A stretch of DNA of 52,178 nt from Anaerolineae bacterium (GCA_023382655.1 JAHDWK010000040.1:1-52178); one strand, 5' to 3'; numbered from the stretch's first letter, positions 25,038 to 33,519 are shown. Made by a program: numbers and translations. The notes: generated by a model not told the origin, from the sequence alone.

Positions 25038-25856
25038 ATGACGGAAGAACGCATCACCCAACTCTATTTTGTCACGGGTTCGCAGAACAAATTTAACGAT
25101 TACCAGTTTTTGCTGGGCAAACACGCCGACCTGCGTTGGGCGCGGTATGCACTGGAAGAGCCGGTGCTGGTAGACCAGGCCATCCTCATCCGGCGCAAAG
25201 TGGAGATGGCCCGGCCCTGGCTGCCCCATTTGCCCTTTTTGGTGGAGCAAACCAACCTGATGATCCGTGCCTGGAAGGATTTGCCGGGCAACGTCACCGG
25301 CCTGTTTATGGAAGGGGTGGGCGTGGATGGTATTTGTAAAATGATGCAATCTTTTGAGGATCGGTCGGCCTCTGTGGTTACCGATCTGGGTTTTCATGCG
25401 CGAGATGGGCAGGTGTATGTGTTTCGGGGCAAGTTGAGTGGGGTTATTGCTCCGGAGCCACGCGGCAACCAGATTTATGGGTGGGATACTATATTCATTC
25501 CTGAAGGGCATGACCGCACCTTTGCCGAAATGCCGGTGGAGCAGCGGCACACCATTTCTACCCGTAAACTGGCGGTAGCGGCCTTTTTCACGGCCGTCCT
25601 TCAAGAAGAAAATGCCACGCTTCTTTTGCAAAACCGCATCCGCCTGCGCCAGTTGATCGCGCGCTACTTCAGCAAACACGAATTAGAATTGTTATTGTTT
25701 GACCTGGGGATTGATAAGGACGAATTCCCGGAAGGGGTCAAGTCAGATATGGCGCAGGAAATCATCTTGTATTGTGAGCGTCACGGCCGTATGGATGACC
25801 TGCTAGAACTGTGCCGCCAGCAGCGCCCCAACGCCGACTGGCCGGAGGCTTTGTAA
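25038..25856 (+). CDS. ITPase (HAM1)-fold protein fused to an effector-associated domain
   Basis: This 272-residue protein has two domains. Residues 7-188 follow the HAM1/ITPA non-canonical purine NTP pyrophosphatase: FVTGSQNKF (K18), VEQTNLMIRAWKDLPG, FEDRSA, FRGKLSGVIAPEPRGNQIYGWDTIFIPEG, TFAEMPVEQRHTISTR. They are closer in pattern to human ITPA than to E. coli RdgB. The catalytic acidic residue of VEDT in ITPA is Gln71 here, and the SHR motif is STR, so catalysis may be lost or changed while the base pocket YGWD stays. Residues 203-268 are an EAD7-like helical domain (LRQLIARYFSKHELELLLFDLGIDKDEF...ILYCERHGRMDDLLELCRQQRP). CAGGAG 5 bases upstream sets ATG 25038. It may be a nucleotide sensor or effector wired into an EAD conflict network. 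Confidence 0.8.
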   Translation: MTEERITQLYFVTGSQNKFNDYQFLLGKHADLRWARYALEEPVLVDQAILIRRKVEMARPWLPHLPFLVEQTNLMIRAWKDLPGNVTGLFMEGVGVDGICKMMQSFEDRSASVVTDLGFHARDGQVYVFRGKLSGVIAPEPRGNQIYGWDTIFIPEGHDRTFAEMPVEQRHTISTRKLAVAAFFTAVLQEENATLLLQNRIRLRQLIARYFSKHELELLLFDLGIDKDEFPEGVKSDMAQEIILYCERHGRMDDLLELCRQQRPNADWPEAL

Positions 25857-25972
25857 CAAGTCATCCAGTTCATCACGGTCAATGCCTGCCTGTTGCAGAT
25901 AGAAAGCAGTGTGCCAACCGGCAAATCTTTATGATGAACAGGCACAATGGCGCGGCGTCTGGTCTCCGGGTG
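25857..25972 (-). pseudogene. hicA: hicA toxin remnant (3' part, frameshifted)
   Basis: The minus strand encodes HPETRRRAIVPVHHKDLPVGTL, the C-terminal half of a HicA mRNA-interferase (usual form ....VPVH..KDLP.GTLR.IL.QAG). The next residues, LQQAGIDRDELDDLLQSL, lie in another frame, so one base was gained or lost. The N-terminal half is missing and its place is taken directly by truncated hicB. The original stop is also lost at the border with the ITPase-EAD gene. It cannot make toxin. Confidence 0.75.
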
Positions 25973-26156
25973 CAAATATTGGTTCCCCATGTGCTGACAA
26001 ACTCTCAATGTAAAGCTCGATAGCCTCTTTGCCCATCACAATGGCCTCGTTGAGATCAGCGCCATAGGTAACGCAGCCGGGTAGGGTGGGCACGGTTACA
26101 GTGTACCCTCCCTCTGGCTCTTCACGCAGTAAAATGCGATAATTCAAAACGTTCAT
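25929..26156 (-). pseudogene. hicB: hicB antitoxin, truncated by fusion to hicA remnant
   Basis: A HicB partial RNase-H-like domain is clear: NYRILLREEPEGGYTVTVPTLPGCVTYGADLNEAIVMGKEAIELYIESLSAHGEPI. GGAG lies 9 bases before the ATG at 26156. After HGEPI the frame runs out of register over the hicA remnant and stops at 25929, so the normal C-terminal tail is lost. One deletion joining hicB to the middle of hicA explains both. The HicB core could still fold. Confidence 0.75.
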
Positions 26157-26253
26157 AAAGTTCTCCACAGATGCCAAACATGTGAGATGCCCACAGTATA
26201 TCATACCTGCTTTGGGTGTGGTTCAATTTACGGCCGTGCCTACATCTCGCATA

Positions 26254-26673
26254 TTAACGGGTTGGTTCCAGATGCACGGTTTCATTCACCCGCCCTGTCA
26301 GTTTGCACTCCGTTTGTGTACCGCCATCACAGGGTGTAATGCTGATGGCTTGCTTGTATTGGCCCAGCGTGGCCTGCACCGTCAGGACGCCTTTATTCAC
26401 GCGGTAAACGGCCTGCGGGTCTTCGTGCTTGTTTAAGCGCAAAACGCATGGGCCGGAGGTCGCCGCCGGGTCTTCATCCAGCAGCCGCAAATAAATGTTC
26501 ATATTGCCGCTGTAACCTAAAATGCTGATTTGCCCGGCAATGGTTACTTCATGGTCGGAAAATTGGGTCACTTCGCCGCTGCCCACCGGAATCCAGACCA
26601 CCTTTTTGGCCTTTACTGTCTGTTTCTGGCCGATGCGTGTGCTTTTGGCCACAAAAGGGGGAATCGTCGCCAT
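26254..26673 (-). CDS. Small beta-rich protein of unknown function
   Basis: This 139-residue soluble protein has no signal peptide or membrane segment. It has alternating beta-strand patterns (VKAKKVVWIPVGSGEVTQFSDHEVTIAGQISILGYSG, MNIYLRLLDED) and four Cys-containing turns near the C-terminus (ITPCDGGTQTECKL). AAGGA lies about 7 bases before the ATG. It is not recognised as any family. It lies 63 bases upstream of no other minus-strand gene except the decayed hicBA, so context is uninformative. Confidence 0.6.
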   Translation of the reverse strand: MATIPPFVAKSTRIGQKQTVKAKKVVWIPVGSGEVTQFSDHEVTIAGQISILGYSGNMNIYLRLLDEDPAATSGPCVLRLNKHEDPQAVYRVNKGVLTVQATLGQYKQAISITPCDGGTQTECKLTGRVNETVHLEPTR

Positions 26674-26735
26674 ACGCTTTCCTTTTCGCTGTGTATTCGC
26701 TGTGTAAGTTGGAGGGGATTATACCGGAGAATGGC

Positions 26736-28499
26736 TCAGGCGCAGCCAATCGCTTTCATGGCGTCGTGGGTAGATAGGTGAATGTTTTCCGGGCCGAAGC
26801 TGTCGGCAAACCCAACGGCGCGCAGCCGGTCCATCACCGGCCCTTTAACGGCGGCCAGGTGGAAAGTAACACCAGCGTCGTGCAATTCCTGGCGCAGCGA
26901 TGCCAACGTGTCCAGGGCGCTGGCATCTATGAAGTTCACGGCCGTGCAAATTAACACAAAGTGCGCCAGTTCTGGCTGGTCAGCCACCTGGCGCAGCACC
27001 GTTTCTTCCAGATAAGCCGTATTGGCAAAGTACAGGCTTTCATCAATGCGCACGGCGGCCACACGGGGGCACGTTTGCACGGTGTGCCGCTGCACGTTCA
27101 GGTATTGTTCACTGTCACCCACGCGCCCTACCACGGCCACGTGTGGCCGGCTGGTGCGCCAGATGAACAGCAGCAGCGCCGCCGCCACCCCCAGTAAAAT
27201 GCCCATTTCAATGCCCACCGCCAGCACTGCGCCAAAGGTCACAAGCATGGAAGCGGCGTCGGCCTTGTTATAACGCCAGGTGTGGCGAAACGTTTTGATG
27301 TCTACCAGGCTGGCCACGGCCACCAGGATGATGGCTGCCAGCACCACCTGGGGCAGATAGGCAAAGAGCGGTGTCAGAAACAGCACCGTCAGGGCAATCA
27401 GCACGGCCGTGACCATAGACGCCAATCCCGTGTTCGCCCCTGCTTCAAAATTGACCACTGACCGGCTAAAACCACCCGTTACCGGGTAACCGCCGGTGAA
27501 AGCCGCCCCCAGGTTGGCTATGCCCAGCCCCACCAACTCCTGATCCGAGTTGATCTTCTGCCGTCGTTTGCTGGCTAATGATTTGGCCACGGAAATGCTT
27601 TCCATATACCCCACAAAGCTGATCGCCAGTGCTGTAGGCAGCAGCGCCCGCCAGAGGGTGAGATCAAGGGTGGGGGTGGTGAGGGGGGGCAAACCGGCGG
27701 GCACATATCCTACCACTTTGACGCCCGCAGCCACATCCAGCCGCAAAGCAACGACCAACAGAGTAGCAAGCAAAACCACCAACAAGGGGGCGCTTTTGGT
27801 GATGGGCGTTACCAGCCCCGCTGGCAGCTTGCGCCGTTTCAGTTGGCCGCCCAAAGCGTATTTGAAGTAAAGCAGGATGGCGATGCTGCCCAGGCCAATT
27901 GCCAGGGTGATGAAGTTGGTTTCGGCGAGGTGCTGGAGGGTGTAAACGGCCGTGTCCACAAATTCCAGATTCGGTGTGGACAGCCCCAGCGCATGTTTGA
28001 ACTGGCTCAGGCCAATCACCAACGCCGCCGCACTGGTGAAACCGGCCAACACCGGGTGACTGAGAAAATTCACCAAAAATCCGGCGCGCAGCAGCCCCAT
28101 ACCCATCTGGATCGCGCCGACCATCAAAGCCAGGGTGAGCGCCGCCTGCCAGTAAACGGCCGTGCCCATTTCTGCCACTTGCCCCACACCAGAAGCCACC
28201 AGCAGCGAGACAATCGCCACCGGCCCCACCGCCAGACTGCGACTGGTACCAAACAATCCATACAACAACAGGGGCGCAATGCTGGCATACAACCCCACTT
28301 GCGGCGGCAGCCCGGCCAACAGCGCATAGGCCATACCCTGTGGCACCAGCATGATGGCCACAATCAGCCCGGCCATCAGGTCGCCGGCCAGCCATTCACG
28401 CCGGTACACACGGCCCCAGGCCAGCGCCGGGATCGCAGACCTGACGGGTTTCCAAAACCTGTCAGGTCTTTGTATCTGGCTGTGAATCCAATTGCCCAT
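26736..28499 (-). CDS. SulP-family anion transporter with STAS domain
   Basis: This 587-residue inner-membrane transporter has the SulP/SLC26 signature LAGDLMAGLIVAIMLVPQGMAYALLAGLPPQVGLYAS and about 12-14 helices. GGYPVTGGFSRSVVN is the second conserved loop. A C-terminal cytosolic STAS domain (about 470-585) has FVLICTAVNFIDASALDTL. Members carry sulfate, bicarbonate or dicarboxylates. The start at 28499 lies 4 bases after the rhodanese stop; a longer frame to 28541 overlaps that gene. Residues about 10-21 are encoded by a dispersed palindrome (28437-28469), so the N-terminal extension is probably an insertion. Rhodanese next door suggests a sulfur-related role. Confidence 0.88.
   Translation of the reverse strand: MGNWIHSQIQRPDRFWKPVRSAIPALAWGRVYRREWLAGDLMAGLIVAIMLVPQGMAYALLAGLPPQVGLYASIAPLLLYGLFGTSRSLAVGPVAIVSLLVASGVGQVAEMGTAVYWQAALTLALMVGAIQMGMGLLRAGFLVNFLSHPVLAGFTSAAALVIGLSQFKHALGLSTPNLEFVDTAVYTLQHLAETNFITLAIGLGSIAILLYFKYALGGQLKRRKLPAGLVTPITKSAPLLVVLLATLLVVALRLDVAAGVKVVGYVPAGLPPLTTPTLDLTLWRALLPTALAISFVGYMESISVAKSLASKRRQKINSDQELVGLGIANLGAAFTGGYPVTGGFSRSVVNFEAGANTGLASMVTAVLIALTVLFLTPLFAYLPQVVLAAIILVAVASLVDIKTFRHTWRYNKADAASMLVTFGAVLAVGIEMGILLGVAAALLLFIWRTSRPHVAVVGRVGDSEQYLNVQRHTVQTCPRVAAVRIDESLYFANTAYLEETVLRQVADQPELAHFVLICTAVNFIDASALDTLASLRQELHDAGVTFHLAAVKGPVMDRLRAVGFADSFGPENIHLSTHDAMKAIGCA
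28437..28469. repeat. AGACCTGACGGGTTT palindrome inside the SulP gene
   Basis: AGACCTGACGGGTTT and AAACCTGTCAGGTCT are inverted arms with one G/A difference around a short centre. It encodes RPDRFWKPVRS near the SulP N-terminus. Partial relatives (CTGTCAGGTCTT near 42019, TCTTGTCAGGTTT near 48668) lie in the intergenic DNA after both large surface-protein genes. Confidence 0.7.
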
Positions 28500-28503
28500 T
28501 CGT

Positions 28504-28869
28504 TTAACGATTAACCGGCAGCCCGGCCATTTGCCAGGCAATCATGCCGCCGCCCAGGTTGGCGACATTGTCAAAGCCGGCGGCGGCTAAAATTTCACAG
28601 GCGACCTGGCTGCGATTCCCGGAACGGCAGACACACACGATGGGTTGGTCGGTGGGCAGTTCGGACAGGCGGCGTTGTAACACTTGCAGCGGCAGCAGCC
28701 GCGCCCCGGCAATATGCCCTTCATATTGGTACTCCATGGGGCTGCGCACATCCACCAGGATGGGTGCGGCATCGCTTTCCAGCCGCTGCTGCAATTCGGG
28801 GATGGTGACATTGGCGATGCGTGGGCGCACGGCCGTCTGGCCGGAACGTTGAAAAAGTGACGAAAACAT
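28504..28869 (-). CDS. Rhodanese-domain protein
   Basis: This 121-residue single-domain rhodanese has PILVDVRSPMEYQYEGHIAGARLLPL (the CH2 region), active-site loop VCVCRSGNRS with the catalytic Cys, and a C-terminal LGGGMIAWQMAGLPV. It likely carries persulfide sulfur in the cytosol. Its stop is 4 bases before the SulP start, so the two are co-transcribed. The upstream segment has AAAAGGAG before the ATG. Confidence 0.88.
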   Translation of the reverse strand: MFSSLFQRSGQTAVRPRIANVTIPELQQRLESDAAPILVDVRSPMEYQYEGHIAGARLLPLQVLQRRLSELPTDQPIVCVCRSGNRSQVACEILAAAGFDNVANLGGGMIAWQMAGLPVNR

Positions 28870-28958
28870 AGATGACTCCTTTTGTACTTTTCAGGAGGAT
28901 AACGGCCGTGTGCAAGGCAGCCATAAAAGGGGTGTAAGGGTTGTGTAAGAGGTGGGTT

Positions 28959-29465
28959 TTATGGTTCGCTGGTGAAGATGGTGAAGGCCAGATTGTTGGC
29001 GCTGCTGACAAACGATTGCCCCGGCCGAAACCCGTGTTTTTCCCACACGCGCCGGGCACGTTCGTTGAAGTCGGCGATGGTCACGCGCAAGCGGGGTGGA
29101 TGGAAGGTGTGCCAGGCAAAGGTGATGGCCGCCCCGGCAAATTGGCTGCCCAGACCGTGCCCGGTCAGGTCGGGGCGCACGGCCATGCCAATGTCCAGCG
29201 CCTCCTGGCTGTAGTCGCCGCCGCTCACCTGCCCGTCCAGGCCAAAGCTGACAACGGCCGTCAACTCCCCACTATCCGCCTCCACTACACTGTAAAAGCA
29301 GTAGACCGGGTCCAAAAAATAGTCGGCGGCTTCGGCCAATGCGGGCGCGTCAGTACGGCCGTCGCCCAAACTATAAATGTCATAGGGTGGCTCATATTGC
29401 CAGGTCAGTAGAACCGGCAGGTCTTCGCTGGCAATGGGACGCAACGTGAGTTTGCGTTCAGACAT
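28959..29465 (-). CDS. GNAT-family N-acetyltransferase
   Basis: This 168-residue cytosolic acetyltransferase has LTLRPIASEDLPVLLTW at the start, as in RimJ/RimL-type members, acetyl-CoA-binding VRPDLTGHGLGSQFAGAAI (R/Q-x-x-G-x-G/A) and RLRVTIADFNERARRVWEKHGF, the helix 4 region. The acceptor is unknown. The start overlaps the end of the MFS gene by 8 bases, so translation is coupled. The pair may have a joint resistance or transport function. Confidence 0.82.
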   Translation of the reverse strand: MSERKLTLRPIASEDLPVLLTWQYEPPYDIYSLGDGRTDAPALAEAADYFLDPVYCFYSVVEADSGELTAVVSFGLDGQVSGGDYSQEALDIGMAVRPDLTGHGLGSQFAGAAITFAWHTFHPPRLRVTIADFNERARRVWEKHGFRPGQSFVSSANNLAFTIFTSEP

Positions 29466-30732
29466 GGGATTCGAGCGATTCCAGCGGCGTGGGGGTTATG
29501 CGGGGCAGGCGCACGGCCGTGATCAGCGCCACCACCAGATACACAATGCCTGCGGCCACAAAAGCGGCCCGCAACCCAAACCAGACTACCACCAGCGACC
29601 CTAAAATGGGCGCCAGGGCGCGGGCGGCGGAGATGATGGAATTTTCCAAACCATACACACTGCCCGCCTGATCAGCACGGGATTGGTGCGCCAGTAAGGC
29701 GCTGATGGACGGCACCACGCCGCCGGCAGCCGCCCCGGTCAGCGCCTGCAAGAGCAAAAGCTGCCCGGCGGTTGTCACCTGGCTTTGCGGCAGATAAAAC
29801 AGACCCGCCAGCAGCGCCGAGCCAATCAGGATTTTGCGATGGCCTACTTTGTCGCCCAGCCGCCCCAGGAATACGGCCGTGAGTGTGCCTGCTCCTGCCG
29901 TGACGCCAATGGTTAAGCCAGTGATGGTGTTAACCCTTGATTGGTCGGCCAGCAGCGAAGCGATAAACAGGGGCGCAAACGGCAGCAGCAAGGTTTGCCC
30001 CAGGTTGGAGAGGAACCGCAGGCTGTAGGTGAGGGAAATGCCGGGCATTTGCCACACCTCGCGCCATTCCTGCCAGAAGCGGATACGTTTTGTTTCTGTT
30101 TTGGCCGGCGGCGTAAACTCTTCGGTCACGCCCCACCAGACCAGAAACCCGGACGCCAGCAAGAGAACGGAGGTGATGACAAAGGCGTACCGGTAGCCAA
30201 AGGCGTCGGCCACCAGCCCGCCGAGTAAAGGGCCAATGGCCACGCCGCTGACCAGCCCCATTTGCAGCAGTCCCATGGCGAAGCCGGTGCGCTCGCGGGG
30301 GGCAGCGGCGGCCACCAGGGCATTGGCGGCGGCAACAGTGCCGGTGATCAAGCCCTGGATGGCGCGCAGCAGTACCAGTTGTTCGGCGCTCTGAGCAAAG
30401 CCCATCAGCAGCAAAACGGCCGCGCCGCCAAACATAGCCCGCTCGACCATCAGTTTACGGCCGTACCGGTCAGCCACCGCCCCCCAAATGGGTGAAGCGA
30501 TAGCCATGGTAAACGCCTGCGCCGAAAAGACCGCGCCTGCCAGAAACTCCACGCTGAGTGAGGTGCTGCTGCCCAGTTCGGCCACGTACAGGGGGAGAAA
30601 GGGGAAAAAGATGGAAAAGCCGACGGCCGTCACCAACTGCGCAATAAACATAATGCCCAGGGTGCGCTGCCACGGCACGAGATCGTAAAAAGGATGATGA
30701 ATAGTGCGCATGGCGGCTAACAGTAGCCGCAT
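29458..30732 (-). CDS. MFS transporter, MdtG-like exporter
   Basis: This 424-residue inner-membrane protein has 12 hydrophobic helices. Motif A is clear in IASPIWGAVADRYGRKLMVE (G.l.DR.GR), and a second copy in VFLGRLGDKVGHRKIL. The pattern is that of drug-efflux MFS proteins. Start is uncertain between 30732 and the ATG at 30711; neither has a strong ribosome site. It overlaps the acetyltransferase start by 8 bases. No regulator is adjacent. Substrate unknown. Confidence 0.82.
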   Translation of the reverse strand: MRLLLAAMRTIHHPFYDLVPWQRTLGIMFIAQLVTAVGFSIFFPFLPLYVAELGSSTSLSVEFLAGAVFSAQAFTMAIASPIWGAVADRYGRKLMVERAMFGGAAVLLLMGFAQSAEQLVLLRAIQGLITGTVAAANALVAAAAPRERTGFAMGLLQMGLVSGVAIGPLLGGLVADAFGYRYAFVITSVLLLASGFLVWWGVTEEFTPPAKTETKRIRFWQEWREVWQMPGISLTYSLRFLSNLGQTLLLPFAPLFIASLLADQSRVNTITGLTIGVTAGAGTLTAVFLGRLGDKVGHRKILIGSALLAGLFYLPQSQVTTAGQLLLLQALTGAAAGGVVPSISALLAHQSRADQAGSVYGLENSIISAARALAPILGSLVVVWFGLRAAFVAAGIVYLVVALITAVRLPRITPTPLESLESHV

Positions 30733-30907
30733 CCGCTGCTTCCGTCAATGGCTGATTCGTCGCCAGCGTGATCCTGGTGAATGATTGACAAAACGGCCGT
30801 TTTCGCCCATATTGTCAGGTATCTTAACCGCTCGCCCGGCAGACAACACCCGACATTTTTGTTACCCCATTTATAGAGGCGCGTGACAAAGGCTCCAGGA
30901 GAAAACC

Positions 30908-31495
30908 ATGACTACTTCTGATCTTACCGCTCAAATCGGCCAACTCGAAGAAGAGGTGTTCGAGAAACAAAAAGAACTGCACGAACTCCGCCGCCAGATG
31001 CCTCCGGAAGAAATAGTCAATTACGAATTCCTTGGCGAACACAACCAACCCGTCCACCTGCGTGATCTGTTTGGGGGCAAAGACGACCTGATCGTTATTC
31101 ACAATATGGGCGCGTCCTGTGCTTATTGCACGTTATGGGCCGACGGTTTTAATGGTGTGCTGCCACATATCCTCGACCGCGCCGCGTTTGTTGTTGTCTC
31201 CCCTGATGCGCCCGAAACCCAACAAAAATTTGCCGCCTCACGCGGCTGGAAGTTCCAAATGGTTTCCGCGAAAGAGTCCAGCTTTACCAAAGACCTGGGC
31301 TACACCTGGGAACAGGATGGGCAGACCATGATGATGCCCGGGTTCTCTACCTTCAAGCGAACCCCGGCAGACCAAATCTTGCGCATTGCCCACCAGGCGT
31401 TTGGCCCCGGCGACCCCTACAGCGGCATCTGGCATTTGTTTGCGCTGCTGGCCGAGGGGGTCAATGATTGGGGGCCAAAGTTTCGCTATGCATAG
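30908..31495 (+). CDS. DUF899 thioredoxin-like protein
   Basis: This 195-residue soluble protein starts with a coiled-coil (LEEEVFEKQKELHELRRQ) and then a thioredoxin fold. It has LIVIHNMGASCAYCTLWADGFNG, with a CxxC pair at the usual redox site, and DAPETQQKFAASRGWKFQMVSAKESSF. DUF899 members are predicted dithiol-disulfide oxidoreductases. CCAGGAG lies 8 bases before the ATG. It is a single gene between a divergent MFS gene and a convergent membrane-protein gene. Confidence 0.8.
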   Translation: MTTSDLTAQIGQLEEEVFEKQKELHELRRQMPPEEIVNYEFLGEHNQPVHLRDLFGGKDDLIVIHNMGASCAYCTLWADGFNGVLPHILDRAAFVVVSPDAPETQQKFAASRGWKFQMVSAKESSFTKDLGYTWEQDGQTMMMPGFSTFKRTPADQILRIAHQAFGPGDPYSGIWHLFALLAEGVNDWGPKFRYA

Positions 31496-31584
31496 GGAAA
31501 ATCACGTTCACGGCCGTACCCCCTCCCCTTACAATCACCCCTTTTCCCCTCTGCACTGGCTCATTGTCTCCTGAAGGTTGCGCG

Positions 31585-31965
31585 CTAAATGCCGGTGATA
31601 AAAAAGCGCGGCATCAGGAAAAACATAAACAGATTGACAAACCCCCACACCCATTGGGCGCGGTTGCTGTCGTCGCCGCGCAGCAGCGCCACGTAAACAA
31701 AAGGCAGAAAGACCAGCACAAACGCCCCATACAGCACGTGCACATCAAAGCGGGCCATGTTGGCGTCACGGCCGTTCAGCCACAACACCCCGCCGATGAT
31801 AATATTCACAATCAACAACACCTGCGCCACCACCAACGCCCCCGCATAACTGCTGCTCACACTCTGCCACCGCACCGCCCGGATAAAGCCCCACACCCCT
31901 AAAATCAAAAAATAGAGCAAGGCCGTATTAGAAAATCCCTGATGAATGGTATATACCACGTCCAT
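31585..31965 (-). CDS. Small four-helix membrane protein
   Basis: This 126-residue integral membrane protein has four hydrophobic helices (near 13-30, 43-63, 77-97, 105-122) and His residues at helix ends (HQGFSN, DVHVLYGAF). The layout resembles small haem-binding or DoxX-like proteins, but no family is assigned. AGAGGAG lies 9 bases before the ATG at 31965; the frame upstream to 32001 is not supported. It is divergent from folC. Confidence 0.7.
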   Translation of the reverse strand: MDVVYTIHQGFSNTALLYFLILGVWGFIRAVRWQSVSSSYAGALVVAQVLLIVNIIIGGVLWLNGRDANMARFDVHVLYGAFVLVFLPFVYVALLRGDDSNRAQWVWGFVNLFMFFLMPRFFITGI

Positions 31966-31990
31966 AAAATATTCTCCTCTTTGTGAATGA

Positions 31991-32040
31991 TCAATTGTCA
32001 ACGGTCAACGCCCAATCGTCAATTGAAACATGACAATTGA
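31991..32040. repeat. CAATTG-type inverted repeats in the folC upstream region
   Basis: TCAATTGTCA (31991-32000) pairs with TGACAATTGA (32031-32040), and a third CGTCAATTG lies between them. The same words recur at 33520-33539 before lon. They are AT-rich, unlike the surrounding genes. Confidence 0.65.
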
Positions 32041-32082
32041 CCATTAACTATTGCCCATTGAATCGGCTACAATCCGCCGTTT

Positions 32083-33513
32083 ATGGAACAAACACAGCCC
32101 AATGAAGCGTTTGAACGCGCTTTGGATTATCTCTACAGCTTTTTCAACTTTGAGCAGCCAGCGGAAGACCGGTATACGACGGCCAAGATTGACATCTTTC
32201 GCCCCCGGCAACTGTTGGCCCGGTTAGGTGATCCCCAAAACAACTACCCGGCCATCCACATTGCGGGCACAAAGGGCAAGGGTAGCGTGGCCGCCATGTG
32301 CGCCTTCAGTCTGCGAGCGGCAGGCTACCGGGTGGGGTTGTACACCTCGCCCCATCTGCAAGAGTTCCGCGAGCGCATTCGTATTTTGACAGCAGAGGAG
32401 ACCGACGGCCGTATTTCCCCCCCCGCCTTTGTCCACCACATCGAGCAATTGAAACCGGCCGTGGCCGCCACGCCCGGCACCACCTGGTTTGAAATCCTCA
32501 CGGCCGTTGCCTTTCTCCACTTTGCCCAGGAACGGATAGATGTGGCCGTGCTGGAAGTGGGCATGGGCGGGCGGCTGGACGCTACCAACATCGTCACCCC
32601 ACTTGTCTCCGTCATCACCAGCCTCAGTCTGGATCACACCAAATATCTGGGCGACACCCTGGCGGAAATCGCCTATGAAAAGGGCGGCATCATCAAACCA
32701 GGTGTGCCCGTCATCAGCGCTGCCCAAAACCCGGAGGCGCTGGCGGTGCTGCGCCAACTGGCGGTGGAGCGGGAAGCGCCTTTGAGCGTGATAGGGCAAA
32801 ACTGGCAGTATCACGCCCCCTTCGACAGGCTCGGCGCAGGCCATGACCCCCACTCCAACACCAGCCAACAAATGCTGACCATCACCCACTCCCCTGACCC
32901 CGCCTTTGTGCCCGACGGAACCACCTTCCCCCTGGCGCTGTTTGGCGATTTTCAGTTGGAAAATGCGACGGCGGCGCTGGCGGCCTTGCAGGTGGTACGG
33001 CCGTCCTTTCCCCGCCTTACCCTGGATGCCTGCCGCGCCGGGCTGGCAGGTGTCGTCTGGCCCGGTCGTTTGCAAATCCTGCACCAGTCGCCCGATACGC
33101 CTACCTTGTTGGCCGACTGCGCCCACAATCCCGACTCGGCGCAAAAGCTGAGCCATGCCCTGACGCAGCACTATCGGTACGGCCGTCTCTGGTTCATCTT
33201 TGGCAGCGCCCGCGATAAAGATTTCCGCCAGGAATTGGCGGCGCTGCTGCCCGCCGCCAGCGGCATCATCACCACCACCGTCAACCACCCGCGCTCCGCC
33301 ACCCCGGAAGAATTGGCCGCATTAGCCGAGGAATCAGGCATAAAAGCATACCCGGCGGTGGATATGGACACGGCCGTGACCCTGGCCTGGACCCTGGCTG
33401 CCCCCGGTGATCTCATCTGCGTCACCGGCTCCATCTACATCGTCGGCGATTTGCTTAATCGTTGGGAAAGTCTACAATCCCAACTCATACCAAATGAGGA
33501 GCAAGCCAATTGA
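32083..33513 (+). CDS. folC: Bifunctional folylpolyglutamate/dihydrofolate synthase
   Basis: This 476-residue cytosolic ligase adds glutamate to folates using ATP. The Mur-ligase-type P-loop is IAGTKGKGSVAA (60-71). Others are the folate-site segment GLYTSPHLQEFRERI, the metal/Mg region LEVGMGGRLDATNIV and SLSLDHTKYLGDTLAEIAYEKGGI. The C-terminal domain has LLADCAHNPDSAQKL and IFGSARDKDF, both family signatures. Length is near the usual 420-450, with a short insertion around 235-275. Start ATG at 32083 lacks a strong ribosome site. Lon follows after 30 bases. The neighbouring AbgT/M20 pair may touch folate breakdown products, but it is 16 kb away. Confidence 0.92.
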   Translation: MEQTQPNEAFERALDYLYSFFNFEQPAEDRYTTAKIDIFRPRQLLARLGDPQNNYPAIHIAGTKGKGSVAAMCAFSLRAAGYRVGLYTSPHLQEFRERIRILTAEETDGRISPPAFVHHIEQLKPAVAATPGTTWFEILTAVAFLHFAQERIDVAVLEVGMGGRLDATNIVTPLVSVITSLSLDHTKYLGDTLAEIAYEKGGIIKPGVPVISAAQNPEALAVLRQLAVEREAPLSVIGQNWQYHAPFDRLGAGHDPHSNTSQQMLTITHSPDPAFVPDGTTFPLALFGDFQLENATAALAALQVVRPSFPRLTLDACRAGLAGVVWPGRLQILHQSPDTPTLLADCAHNPDSAQKLSHALTQHYRYGRLWFIFGSARDKDFRQELAALLPAASGIITTTVNHPRSATPEELAALAEESGIKAYPAVDMDTAVTLAWTLAAPGDLICVTGSIYIVGDLLNRWESLQSQLIPNEEQAN

Positions 33514-33519
33514 GAATTA

